A stretch of 64,000 nt of DNA from Mytilus galloprovincialis. Lineage: Eukaryota; Mollusca; Bivalvia; Mytilida; Mytilidae. The stretch lies in contig NC_134844.1 of the NCBI RefSeq assembly GCF_965363235.1, positions 76,501,497 through 76,565,496 on the forward strand, in the 5' to 3' direction. Numbering within the stretch: the first letter of the stretch is position 1; every line of letters begins with the position of its first letter. Below the pieces are notes generated by a model that saw nothing but the letters and a program-made list of their open reading frames with translations, made no database searches and was not told the DNA's origin. The position numbers and the translations under genes were made by a program. Positions 42,901 to 51,490 of the stretch are shown here, one piece after another.

Positions 42901-45524
42901 TTTCTTCTCTTATTAACACAGAAACTACTACAACAACAACAACAACAACGGAGAGAATGACAACCACATCTACAGTTAAAGTAGAAACAACGCAACCACA
43001 AACGACCACAATACCAACAACCATAAAACCAACAACCATAAAACCAACAACTCAACCACAAACAACCATTAAATTAACAACACGACCACAAACAACCGTA
43101 AAACCAACAACGCAACAACAAACAACCATTAAACTAACAACACAGCCACAGACAACCATAAAACCAACAACAGTAAAACCAGAAATTACGACAATTAAAA
43201 AATCCGAAACGACTGTTCCACCAAAATCAACTAAAAGTGTTCTTACAACATCTGAAACCACCATTACTGATATTGCAGCAATAACAGAAAGTAAAGTGAC
43301 ACTTGAAGCAAAAGTTAAACCCAAACCAATCACCAGCGACATAGCAGCCGCAGACAGAACTACACATATTCCAAACGATGAAAAAGACATTAGCCCAGAT
43401 AGTTCCTCTAAAAGTGTTGATACGAGAGATTTGTTATTATATGTGTCGGCTGCCTGCGGACTGTTGTCTTTTATAACTATGATAGTTGTCGTCGGCATAT
43501 GTTATCAGAGATCAAAGAGAAACAACAACCGCCGGTAAGTTTATACAATGCTCGGTTTGATTACACAATGTCAGGTAAAAAATCTTCAACATTTATCGGG
43601 AGGTTTTGCTAGCCACAAGATCAGGTTCAACCCACCATATTTTTCTGAAAAATGTCCTGTACCAAGTCAAGAATCTGGCCGTTTTTATCAAATAGTCCGT
43701 TTCTCTATGTATATTGGCGTTTATTTTATTTGAAGTTCAGTGTTTCTGTGGTTCCGTTGTTTTCCTCTTATAGTTTCTCTCGGTTTTGGTGTGTGACCCG
43801 GATTATTTTTCGCTTGACGCTTAACCAGTTTATGACTATAGGACAGCGGTATATTACTCTTGCCTTTATTGATTAAAAAACTAAAAAAATGTTCTACACT
43901 TGATAATGAAGAAACAAATATTTGAAAATCATAATGATGAATTTGAATTGTAAGAACAATACTTTGTTTTGTAAGATCGACATTTTCAAGTAGGCGCTTG
44001 ACTTTTGTCATATTAAAATTCAACGTATGTGGTTCGCGTTAAAGTGTCATTAAAGGTCATTAAAGGTCATTTAATGTATATTACAATAAACATATTACCT
44101 ATTTATCTAGTTGTAATCCTATAGATATAAGAAGATGTGATATGAGTGCCAATTAGACAACCCCATCCAAGTCACAATTTGTAAAAGAAAACACATTATA
44201 GTTCAAAGTACGGTCTTCAGTACAGAGCCTTGGCTCACACAGAACAGTATTAAGCTAATATATATAAAGGGCCGCAATTACTGCTTTATCGTTTATCTAT
44301 TTATAGAATGTACATTTTATATTTTAGATTCCATAATGATATTCTGTCAATGGAAACGGGTATGTATACATAGTACATTAAAATGTTGTTTTATGTGCCC
44401 CTTTTATCATTCAAAATCGATTAAAATATATGTTCCATAGCAATGGGCAAAATAAGTAAGGGAGTATCGGAAATCATAGATGGCGTTCCTTGTTTTCTAG
44501 CTTTCATGGTCCCCATAAAGAAGATTATTAAATAGATAAGCGTTTGTTCGTTAAAAAGACATCATGACCCTGCATGATAAATGTTATCTCCTTGAGTGAA
44601 GTTGAATAGACGACACACATGGCCCTTAATTAATTATAATAACCACCCAAACAAACACTTTTACCACCAACTCAGTTCGGACAATGGTATTGCTGTAATC
44701 ATACATACAGACATCTTTATATGGTGCTGGGCTTTCAATTATAACATAATATAAGTGCAATGTGAACATATTCAAACAACCACCTTCTGGAACATCGGTT
44801 GTTTACAGATTCACTCGGCGTTTAAAAATTCAGTTGAAAGATCATTGTTTTTTCAATAAAAACATAACTACACTGTCTACTGTTTGATCAACGACTTCTT
44901 GTTGTCTAATATTTCATCATTGATTGGCATTTGTTCTGTCTATTAAACCACGCCCTATCGTCTACTAATCATTATAACGCACCATAAAACTTTTATTGAG
45001 CTAACCGTTGGGTGGGATGGCTCAACGTGTTACAACATGGATGTTATAAATATAATGAAATCTGGTTTGATTGCCTGTTAGATATGTAAGAAAAATACTA
45101 GTAATCCACCAAAGAAACATCTACTGCATTGTACTGGTCACGTACGGGTTAAAATTTTGAGCAATGTTTTGCTTCCAACAACTATACAATTTCGATTAAA
45201 TGAATTTTCTTTTTTTTATTAGTTCGAGTGAACGGTTTGAATCAAATGCATGGTGTGGAAAATCCAAATTATAAGCAGCAAAATGAATCAGAGTGCGTCG
45301 AACCTATAAACTACAGAGAAAAGAAACAAAATTGTAACAACGTGTATACAGAAATGCGCTTAACAGGAGCAAACCAGTACGACGATCTGGTAGGAATCGA
45401 GGAAGACCCGTATGACGAACTACCTGACGAATTACCGGGCGATTACCAAGATTGCGATGCGTCACCAAGATTATACAAGACTTCGGTATCTCCAGAAAAC
45501 CCTTATGATGTTTCAAAGTATTAA
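30963..45524 (+). CDS. EMI-domain, mucin-stalk, type I membrane receptor with cytoplasmic ITAM (six exons)
   Basis: Exons: 30963-31057, 40347-40463, 41662-41765, 42922-43534, 44328-44359 and 45223-45524. All are GT-AG with matching phases and give 420 residues. Residues 1-21 look like a signal peptide (FPLLIILSIVGNVVSL core). Residues 24-105 form an EMI domain: C27, C52, C63, then CCAGY at 92-96 and C103. Residues 106-275 are a Thr/Pro-rich stalk with five 10-residue repeats of the type TTIKPTTQPQ, probably heavily O-glycosylated. Residues 276-300 span the membrane (LLLYVSAACGLLSFITMIVV). The tail has Y337 in NPNY, Y362 in YTEM, and Y373 and Y384 in YDDL-x7-YDEL, an ITAM. Related EMI proteins (CED-1, Draper, MEGF10) are engulfment receptors signalling through NPxY and ITAM motifs, but carry EGF repeats, which are absent here. 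Role as a phagocytic or immune receptor is inference. Intron 1 (9.3 kb) is full of transposons. Confidence 0.85.
31133..31238. mobile_element. 106-bp MITE with AGTCCGAGATTGCTCTG termini
   Basis: The left end TAGTCCGAGATTGCTCTGGC is mirrored at the right by CGTCAGAGCAATCTGGGACT. It lies in intron 1 of the receptor gene, 75 bp after the first coding exon. Confidence 0.8.
31497..34710. mobile_element. 3.2-kb foldback-like element with CACACTGAGA arrays in its termini and a CACTAC target duplication
   Basis: The element proper is 31503-34704. Outer termini: TATGGCAAGCCGTTCTCGTC then AAAACTATGTTTAAAC at the left, and the reverse complement ending GACGAGAACGGCTTGCCATA at the right. CACTAC flanks both sides (31497-31502 and 34705-34710). 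Inward, the left arm (31559-31745) is an array of ACACACTGAGA plus 8-12 variable bases (about nine units). The right arm (34396-34660) is the reverse complement array TCTCAGTGTGTAA (about twelve units). The TATACGACCGC element B is nested between them. Long inverted termini made of short tandem repeats are the hallmark of Foldback elements. No transposase is visible. The 86-codon ORF at 34356 is the array translated. Confidence 0.88.
31944..34022 (-). mobile_element. 2-kb TATACGACCGC element, copy B, nested in the foldback element
   Basis: Reverse complement of 10294-12277: it starts TTTATACGACCGCAAAATTT and ends CGGTCGTATAAAGCTGCGCC then CTGCGGAGCACC. Interior landmarks match copy A in reverse order. 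It has a 154-bp tandem duplication at 33157-33432 (TTTGCCAGACATGACTATGA and TTTGCCAATATAAAATGTTG in both units) that copy A lacks. Confidence 0.85.
34755..34830 (+). repeat. GGTATGATTGCC-family fragment, cut by a foldback element
   Basis: GATGCATGTGGTATGATTGC through GAGACCAAATGAAATATAAG. The copy stops where the element 34833-35109 begins. Confidence 0.6.
34833..35109. mobile_element. small foldback element, ATTAATGAGGGGG termini, CTCCTTTCTC array inside
   Basis: The left end ATTAATGAGG runs into a G-tract and GACAGGGGGTA. The right end is CCCCTGTCCTCCCCCTCATT then AAT. The interior is dense in TTCTCCTTTCTCC units with an inner hairpin, CTCCTTTTGAGATATTTTTT against AAAAGGAGAGATATTTTATT. It is inserted into a GGTATGATTGCC-family copy. 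Confidence 0.85.
35110..35811. other. intronic sequence, nothing recognised
   Basis: Part of intron 1 of the receptor gene. The small ORFs on the minus strand (35011-35202, 35441-35641) are low-complexity translations. No repeat that I can match elsewhere in the window. Confidence 0.4.
35812..37602 (+). repeat. three-unit 502-bp tandem repeat framed by AGCTCACCT/AGGTGAGC ends
   Basis: The left frame is AGCTCACCTGGCCCGAAGGG with a GGCCCGAAGGGCC hairpin. The right frame is AGGTGAGCGACACAGGCTCT with a hairpin AGGCTCTTTAGAGCCT. Between them CTTTTACAAAAATCTTCTCC starts at 35895, 36397 and 36899, an exact 502-bp period, and a diverged, truncated fourth unit starts near 37395. Units 1 and 2 are almost identical, so the two 76-codon ORFs at 35946 and 36448 are the same repeat. 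I recognise this as an abundant mussel repeat; mechanism unknown. It lies in intron 1 of the receptor gene. Confidence 0.9.
37806..38061 (+). repeat. ATGCCTGCACCAAGTAAGGA repeat family
   Basis: Landmarks are GACTGTCATACAAGTGAGAG, AATCCACCATTTTCTACATA, AATGCCTGCACCAAGTAAGG and GGAACTTTCCGTTTTGAATT. A relative is at 43600-43790 (TGTCCTGTACCAAGTCAAGA) and a reverse fragment at about 55195-55260. The right end abuts the palindrome at 38062. Confidence 0.65.
38062..38483. mobile_element. 422-bp near-perfect palindrome (foldback MITE)
   Basis: The left arm ATTCAAAACAGTGTGGCTGT continues GACACATTAAATTCATCCAT, GACTGGGACAATTTAGGTGA and TTAATCAGGAATAACACGAT. The right arm is the reverse complement with scattered substitutions and small indels. 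The centre is TTTATATCAATTGTATAAAT near 38268, so there is almost no loop. It lies in intron 1 of the receptor gene. Confidence 0.9.
38600..39362 (+). repeat. diverged tandem repeat with CAAATCCAGGATAGT units
   Basis: Units containing TTCTGTCCAAGTGTAGTACA-like sequence and AAATCCAGGATAGTTTAAG-like sequence occur near 38830, 39010 and 39210, about 180-200 bp apart, each followed by AAAAAC and CCACAGAGTGAA. The block ends with GCTTTTTCGACTAAAGTCGA and GGCTCGATAAAAAG. Intronic. Confidence 0.6.
40745..40900 (+). repeat. GGTATGATTGCC-family copy, diverged
   Basis: AAATGTGATACCGTTGCCAA, then CAACTTTAGGTCACCGTATG and CCTTTAACAATGAGCAAAAT. In intron 2 of the receptor gene. Confidence 0.65.
41030..41242 (-). 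repeat. GGTATGATTGCC-family copy, reverse orientation, long form
   Basis: GACTATGCGGTATGGGCTTT, GAAGGCCGTACGGTGACCTA, TTGTCTCATTGGCAATCATA and CCACATCTTCTTTTTTATAC. It also includes the upstream part AAGGCCGTTAGTTTTCTCAT, which recurs in the old copy at 52200-52375. In intron 2 of the receptor gene. Confidence 0.85.
41819..42028. mobile_element. 210-bp MITE with about 47-bp inverted termini
   Basis: The left terminus ATTTCATTGAGTGTGTAGCT then AAAGGAAATATTTTTGGTTA and GCTTGCTT is mirrored at the right by AAGCAAGCTAACCAAAAATA then TTCCCTTTAGCTACACACTC and AATGAAAT. In intron 3 of the receptor gene, 54 bp after exon 3. Confidence 0.9.
42626..42776. mobile_element. CAGAGGCGGATT MITE, relative of 24348-24503
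   Basis: The left end CAGAGGCGGATTAAGGGG and the right end CTGAATCCGCCGCC are inverted. In intron 3 of the receptor gene, about 150 bp before exon 4. Confidence 0.7.
43535..44327. other. intron 4 of the receptor gene, two old repeats
   Basis: Contains a diverged ATGCCTGCACCAAGT-family copy (43600-43790) and a GGTATGA-family copy of the 18050 subfamily (44125-44275, with AAGATGTGATATGAGTGCCA and AAAGTACGGTCTTCAGTACA). A short direct repeat, TAAAGGTCATTAAAGGTCAT, lies at 44051-44070. The ORFs here are shadows of the repeats. Confidence 0.6.
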
Positions 45525-48500
45525 ATCTTTATGGGGTCAAAACAAGACTAATGAGTTGTACAGGTTTCGTTGGCAGTTTCATGATTGCCGTTAAAGTAAA
45601 CAATATTATGTGAAAATTATCGTTGTGCGAGATTTTAATAACAAATATTAGTGGTATAACGTACTGTACATTATGATTGGTAACTTGTTGTATGTGTGTG
45701 ATATACATTACCGTTTGTCTGAATATTTTCGCCATGATCGTGGTCATTATTTCACACATGTTTCACGCGAACATAAATTTTCATCCATTCTCCATTTAAA
45801 ACTACTTTTGATGCCGTTAAGAAAAAGACTCAAGGTTTAAATTCTCCTTTTAGAGTGTCTGGATAAGGTTTACGGAATAGAGAACTAGTGTCACCCATTC
45901 AGACCCTCTTGTATGGTCCAAATCGTGAACAGACCATTGCGCAGATATACGGAATGTATGCTTAATTTCAATACATTTTTTATTTCGTTTTGTTTTGTCA
46001 ACGAATTTGCGTTCTTTTGTTATATGTATGTAATAACTTTTTGGATGTTAGGACCAGCGAGAGAGAGAGAGATATGTCACCGATTTTGTGTGGATGTTAG
46101 GACGAGCGAGCGAAGAGAGAGAGAGAGAGTATGTTGATTCAAAAAAAAAATTGCAATGTTTTGTTATCAGCCACATAAAGCCCATTTGGTCCATGGAATC
46201 TATTGTCGTAGTCTGTGTACCGGTAAATCATCATTGCCAAAGGACCACATGGTTGCAATGGCTATATATATATACACACACACGAGTCTAAATTGAAAAC
46301 TACGTTCATACATTGTATATATATGGGTGCAACGGAAGGTATTGTCTGATATGTCGAAATTTAAATAGACAGAGAAAATCATTCAAAGTAAAAACTTTGA
46401 AAATCTAGCAACATTTTCTTTGCTACCAAATCTATCAGCTATCGTTACTACTCGGCAATCTACGCTACGCATTGGCGATGTAGCGATAATGGCCGAGTAG
46501 TTCGGATTGGAATCGGACTCTTTGTTTCTCCAATTTATGTTCTTTTTATTCCTTTTGTTACAAATTTAAGGTTATAGACTATTATCCTGAAGTTATAAAC
46601 ATTAGGGTAAATCACACAAAAATGTTTGTTGATTGAAACCACCAATTCCTTACATAAGATATTGCCATAAAAGATTTTGACAAATTTTAAATCAAGATTA
46701 AAAGAAAGGCTTTTTTGTATTCTTGTCAAAAAAAATGTTGGTAGGGAGCTGTATATATATATATATGTTTTTAATGTTTCCAGATTTATTGATCGCAAAG
46801 AAAGTAATAATAATTATGCCAAACGCATCTTTCTGTCTGATGAGCAATTCATGTTCCTACTAACCTCTACTGTTTGGATAAATTAAAGCAAAAGGTGATC
46901 CAAACCCTATCCCGATGACTCTTGAGATTTTGTGTCAGGAGCGTTTTCCTCATTTGGTCGGCCACTAAATTCTTAATCATAATAACAAAAAGCAGTCAGG
47001 AAATTAAAAAGATTTACGAAACCGGAAAACAGTGGTTTTTTTCTTACGGACAGAAACATTACGTATACATGATGGTATAAATAAACCAAAGCAAGTAAAC
47101 AATGGAAAGGCAAATGTGTTCTCAGAATATGTATGTAGTATTCAATGGGCGGTCAAATCAGAAATCGGTCCAAACACAGATTCCCATTGTTGAAGACCCA
47201 TTGGTGACATTATGCTGGTATCTGCTCTTTGGTCGGGTTATTGTTTCTTTGACACATTCTTTTCATTCTCAATTTTATTACTTTGTTGGGTTTTTTTTAC
47301 ATGTACTTTTGTAAGTTAATATTTTTTTTGTAACGATGTGTTTTGTAACTTGACCAATATTTGTATAATTGAAATAAATAATTAAACATAAAAATAAAAT
47401 ATGTGAATATGAAATGTGTGAAATGACTATGATGGTGTTTGAGGAATATCGTTGTTGAAGGTCAATTCGCGGTCTTCGCAAATAGATCGTGCAAGGAGTA
47501 CAGCTCTAAATTAATCAAGTCTGTTGTTAATACATTTTAAGAGGCATTTGCTACGAGATATATCAATATCTTAAGTATGATTTTGTAGGTTCAATCATTT
47601 ATGAAAGTGAAATGATTCACTTTTAGCAGCCAGTATGGTTCAATTTTATCAAAATAAGCTAAGAAATATTGATGATGAATTATTCACTTGCAACCTCATT
47701 GAATCCGTATTCATGTGAACTTCAATTTAACACCTTAGCTAAAGATGGATAAAGCATGCCTACTGCGAGTCCGGTTTTTTAAAGGAAAAGAATGTCAACA
47801 TTGAAAGCGAAACAAAGGGAAATCATCTGATTGACTGATTCGATCCACAAAACATTCTTATACAGGTAAAAACGATGATAAACATATTATTTTGAATCTA
47901 TAATATGAAATTAAACAAACCTAGAAAACCCAATTGCACGAGTTTTGCGTTCTTTTTATATCTATATTTATGTTTATATTACTTATATGACCATCGGAGG
48001 TCAACTCGATAGTTAATTAGATGACTTAATACACACAAAACGAAGCTGCGTATTATCGAGCCCATGCCCTGAAAATTGTTTTCTTTAGACTTTTTATAAT
48101 TGGGATAATTGTTTTACAAGGTTACTAATAAAATATGAGGATTTGAGTCCAATCAATGAACATGAATTTGACAGCTAGTGCCCCTTTAACAGATATAATC
48201 AATCATCCCTCTTTTTTTAAATCTTGATAAAAAAATAATGAAAGGTGCATAAAAACTCTTACAGTGAACTAATTTAAAATAAACAAAAACCATACAATTA
48301 CAAAAATGGAATTTAGACATACTCGAGGCTTATATTTGTTGTATTACATGTGCAGGAAGTTTAAGTCTGAAATGGAAAGTTCACGGTTTTGATGAAAGTT
48401 CAGCTTGTGAAGTTAAATTTTCTATCCCTTTTTCAAAGATTAGCGGGTTTTCGTTGTTCGTTACTATTTTGTTTGTTTACTTTTTAAGGATATTAGATTG

Positions 48501-48539
48501 ACATCGATTTCAAATTACTTAAAAACACGAAACAACTTA
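45525..48539. other. intergenic after the receptor gene
   Basis: No gene supported. I see GA-rich microsatellites (46050-46071 and 46107-46128), short TA runs (about 46264 and 46752), a small hairpin with arms TACTCGGC and GCCGAGTA (about 46448-46501), and a reverse fragment of the 8640-9060 family (47205-47285, TTGGTCGGGTTATTGTTTCT). No clear polyadenylation signal for the receptor gene is visible close to its stop. Confidence 0.45.
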
Positions 48540-48829
48540 ATTTTGGATGTAATACGTGTTCTGATTGGCCACTGACAGTGTTTTGTCTATCATCTCTGAC
48601 ATAGACATAATTTTGTCATTTGGCCTTGACGTCATCACCGTATTTTTCATGATTTACTCCGGCTTATAATGGAATTTAGAATTGAATTATAAGGAATGAC
48701 AAATCTTTTTTCTGTCGATTCGAAATAGCATTAAAATTTGGTACACACATCAAAATAACAGTGTGCACCACATTTATTGTGTTATTTCTTTATAGACAGA
48801 AAAAATATTATATTAATTCCTTAAATATT
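48540..48829 (+). mobile_element. GTGGTGCACA hairpin family, copy 2
   Basis: TTTTGGATGTAATACGTGTT, ACATAGACATAATTTTGTCA, TTCTGTCGATTCGAAATAGC and CAGTGTGCACCACATTTATT, TTATAGACAGAAAAAATATT. More diverged in the left hairpin arm than copies 1 and 3. Confidence 0.85.
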
Positions 48830-50194
48830 TACAAACATATTTTATATGGTGGAACAACTTGACCTTCACGAAGACAACGGAAATCTACCTCTTATATTTG
48901 CAAAGTACATTATACAATAAAGAACTAATATGTCTGTACCGGAAGGACATCTATTCACATGCCATAAAGTGTCAGGCCATATATAAGAGATCTCATTAAA
49001 TGTTAAAATTATTTTTTGCGTTCTATTGCTACGTTGTTTTTTTTTAAATATATATATTTTCACAAAACAAAGACAATTTTAGAAATTAGCTGGGCAAAGC
49101 CCGAGTTTGGTTTTCTGTAATTTGTGGTTAAGTAGAAGAGAGACCGTCTTGACAAAGTCATGGAAACTCAAACCACCACCGGTACATACATAAAGAAAAG
49201 ATCTGCTTAACTATTTATTAACAGTTATTTCCCTCATTTGGGGGGAGGGGGGCGGATCCGAATCCCTTTGTATTTATGTATTACAGTATTTATATGTGTA
49301 ATTGAAATGTACACGATTTTTTGAAATAATAAATAAGTTTGAAGTAAGTAGAATAAAAAAGAATACTATATATACTAGAATATACTCTATGGAATGAAGA
49401 TTATATAATAAACAGTGATTCTATACAGTATATTGCACTGGTCTACATTATAATGACCCCCCCCCCCCCCACTTTTCCCCAAAGAAAACGGTACTTGCAA
49501 AGCAAATATGGATAGTTAATTTATAATTGTTTCTGGAGATCCCGAATATAGGTAAACAATTTTTTTGTTTCCATGATTCATAAGTTTATAGGTGTGGATG
49601 AAAAATAAATATTCTTGCATACAAGTTTTACCGTGAGATAAGGCAATTAAATGAAGAAGAAAAACTTGACATAATAAATATATATCATACAATTTCTTAA
49701 ACTAAATATTTTTAAAATGATTGATTGATTTATATTGTTTTCTCTCTAAAAGGATGATATTTAATATGAAGCAGCTCATTTTCATATTTTCTACCTGATA
49801 TGCAAGTAATATTTGCCGCTAGACGTTTAACATCCATCATTCTCCTTTGATTAAAGGGTAACAACTCTAAAATATAAACGAATCGATTCATAGAATATCT
49901 CGCATCAGCGTAATTCTGACATTATTTTTTCTAACATCGAAATTGATTTGCTCTAGTATTACAGTAGTGTCATTGAAACTTATAAAACTATTTTCTGAAT
50001 TCTCAATTTTTATTGTATTTATTGCCTGGTTTGAATCTTAAAGCAAAGAGTAATATTTTATAAAGAAGAAGACCAAAGTCAACTGTTAGGCAGGCCATTC
50101 CTTTAATTTGTTTAATTCGTCCGTCTTGTCACCGTACTAACTTATTTATAAATGAGATAATAGACGATTTACAGGCATGAATATGTTGAACAAC
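48830..50194. other. intergenic, nothing recognised
   Basis: AT-rich, with a C14 tract near 49457 and a G-rich patch near 49240. No supported gene. Confidence 0.4.
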
Positions 50195-50480
50195 ACGATC
50201 AAAGTGCAGATAACAGTCTAAGGCCACCAATGATTTTTCAACGCAGAAGAAATTCCAGCACCAGGAGGTGGGCCTCAGCTAGCCCCTAGATTAAAATGTG
50301 TACCAACTATGTCTAAATGGACGTCATACTAAACACCAAAACATATATATTAACTGAACTAAATTATAAAAAAAAAACAGCAGAGGAAGAGGCTCCTGAC
50401 TTGAGACAGGCGCAAAAATGCCGCGGGGTTTAACAGGTTTTGTGAGATCTCAACCCTACCCTATACTTCTAGCCAATGTA
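50195..50480 (+). repeat. GAGGCTCCTGACTTGAGACA repeat, second copy of the 8640 family
   Basis: GAGGCTCCTGACTTGAGACA, then GGCGCAAAAATGCCGCGGGG, TTTGTGAGATCTCAACCCTA and CTAGCCAATGTA. It extends further upstream (TCTAAGGCCACCAATGATTT, GTGGGCCTCAGCTAGCCCC) than the copy at 8640-9060. Confidence 0.75.
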
Positions 50481-50698
50481 TATATATATTTTTTTAATCA
50501 CAACAATACGCAAAATTTAAAAGAAGTCCAAATATTTATTTTCTCAATAAGTAACCAATTAAACACAATTGAAATCTATTTTATGATTCTAATAAGTTCG
50601 ACCCAGGAAATAATTGACACCGGGTACTCATTTCCCTAATTCCGCTTTTCTTTGTGTTATTCCTCACTTCCCAATTTTTTTCCCTCCATTTTTTACAG

Positions 50699-50788
50699 AT
50701 CCTCTCACTTTGCCAAAGCAATGCAAATTAAGTGATTTCCTTCCAGTTAAAAATATATACTATAGTTACTGTCCTGGACGTGATCATT
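50699..50788 (+). other. candidate 90-bp coding exon upstream of the Ser-rich gene
   Basis: A strong polypyrimidine acceptor (CCCTCCATTTTTTACAG) precedes a 90-base open block that reads PLTLPKQCKLSDFLPVKNIY and then YSYCPGRDH. It ends CATT followed by the donor GTATGT. It leaves phase 1. An acceptor CTTAG just before 51475 would join it in frame to the ATG of the 51491 exon through LELA. Equally, it could belong to another gene. No transcript evidence. Confidence 0.3.
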
Positions 50789-51490
50789 GTATGTAATATT
50801 TGCCGTTAAACTATAATCCTCAAATATGCATTTGCATACGAACTTGGTTTTATCTGACATATTTTAGAATAACTAAACACATTCCTTCTTGTTTTTCTTA
50901 ATATATTGGTAGATTAATCATTTAATCATTAAATATCTAAAATACATGTCTAAAATCCTTGAGAACTATGCATGAACTCATTTATCCACCGTTTAAATTA
51001 ACAAACAAGGGTTTTTTTCTTTTCTTTTCGATAATCCCCAATACACAATTTGGTAGTTTAACAGTTAACTGCCATAATGACCACTGTAATAAGATTTCTT
51101 TCAACCCGTATTATATTTCTACAAATCATTTTTATAAGCCGCTTAATTCTAATGAGCGGTGAATCAGTCGCTAGGTTAATTATTTTCCGAATGCACACAA
51201 AAAAGTCTTCTAAACATGAACGAGTAATTGTACGTAGTATCGATATTTTCTGTGTAAAGCAATTTCTAAGCCAGGAATAATTTGTATAAACGACAGTAGA
51301 ATATCAAATATTGGAGTTTTTTGTTTCATTTGGGAAATACCGTTATATTACGGTTTTATTATTATTAATTTCTGAGGAAATCAGATGGATTAATCAAAAA
51401 TATGGTTTCATACTATATAGCTAATAAACATGAGCATTCGTGACAGCCATAATGAAATAGTTAATTTTCTCTAGCTTAGTAGAATTAGCA

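Noticed and set aside
43052..43498. 148-codon minus-strand ORF opposite the stalk exon
   Set aside because: Shadow of the Thr-rich repeat coding strand (ACA/CCA codons read as TGT/TGG-type frames); the plus-strand frame has matching splice phases and domains.
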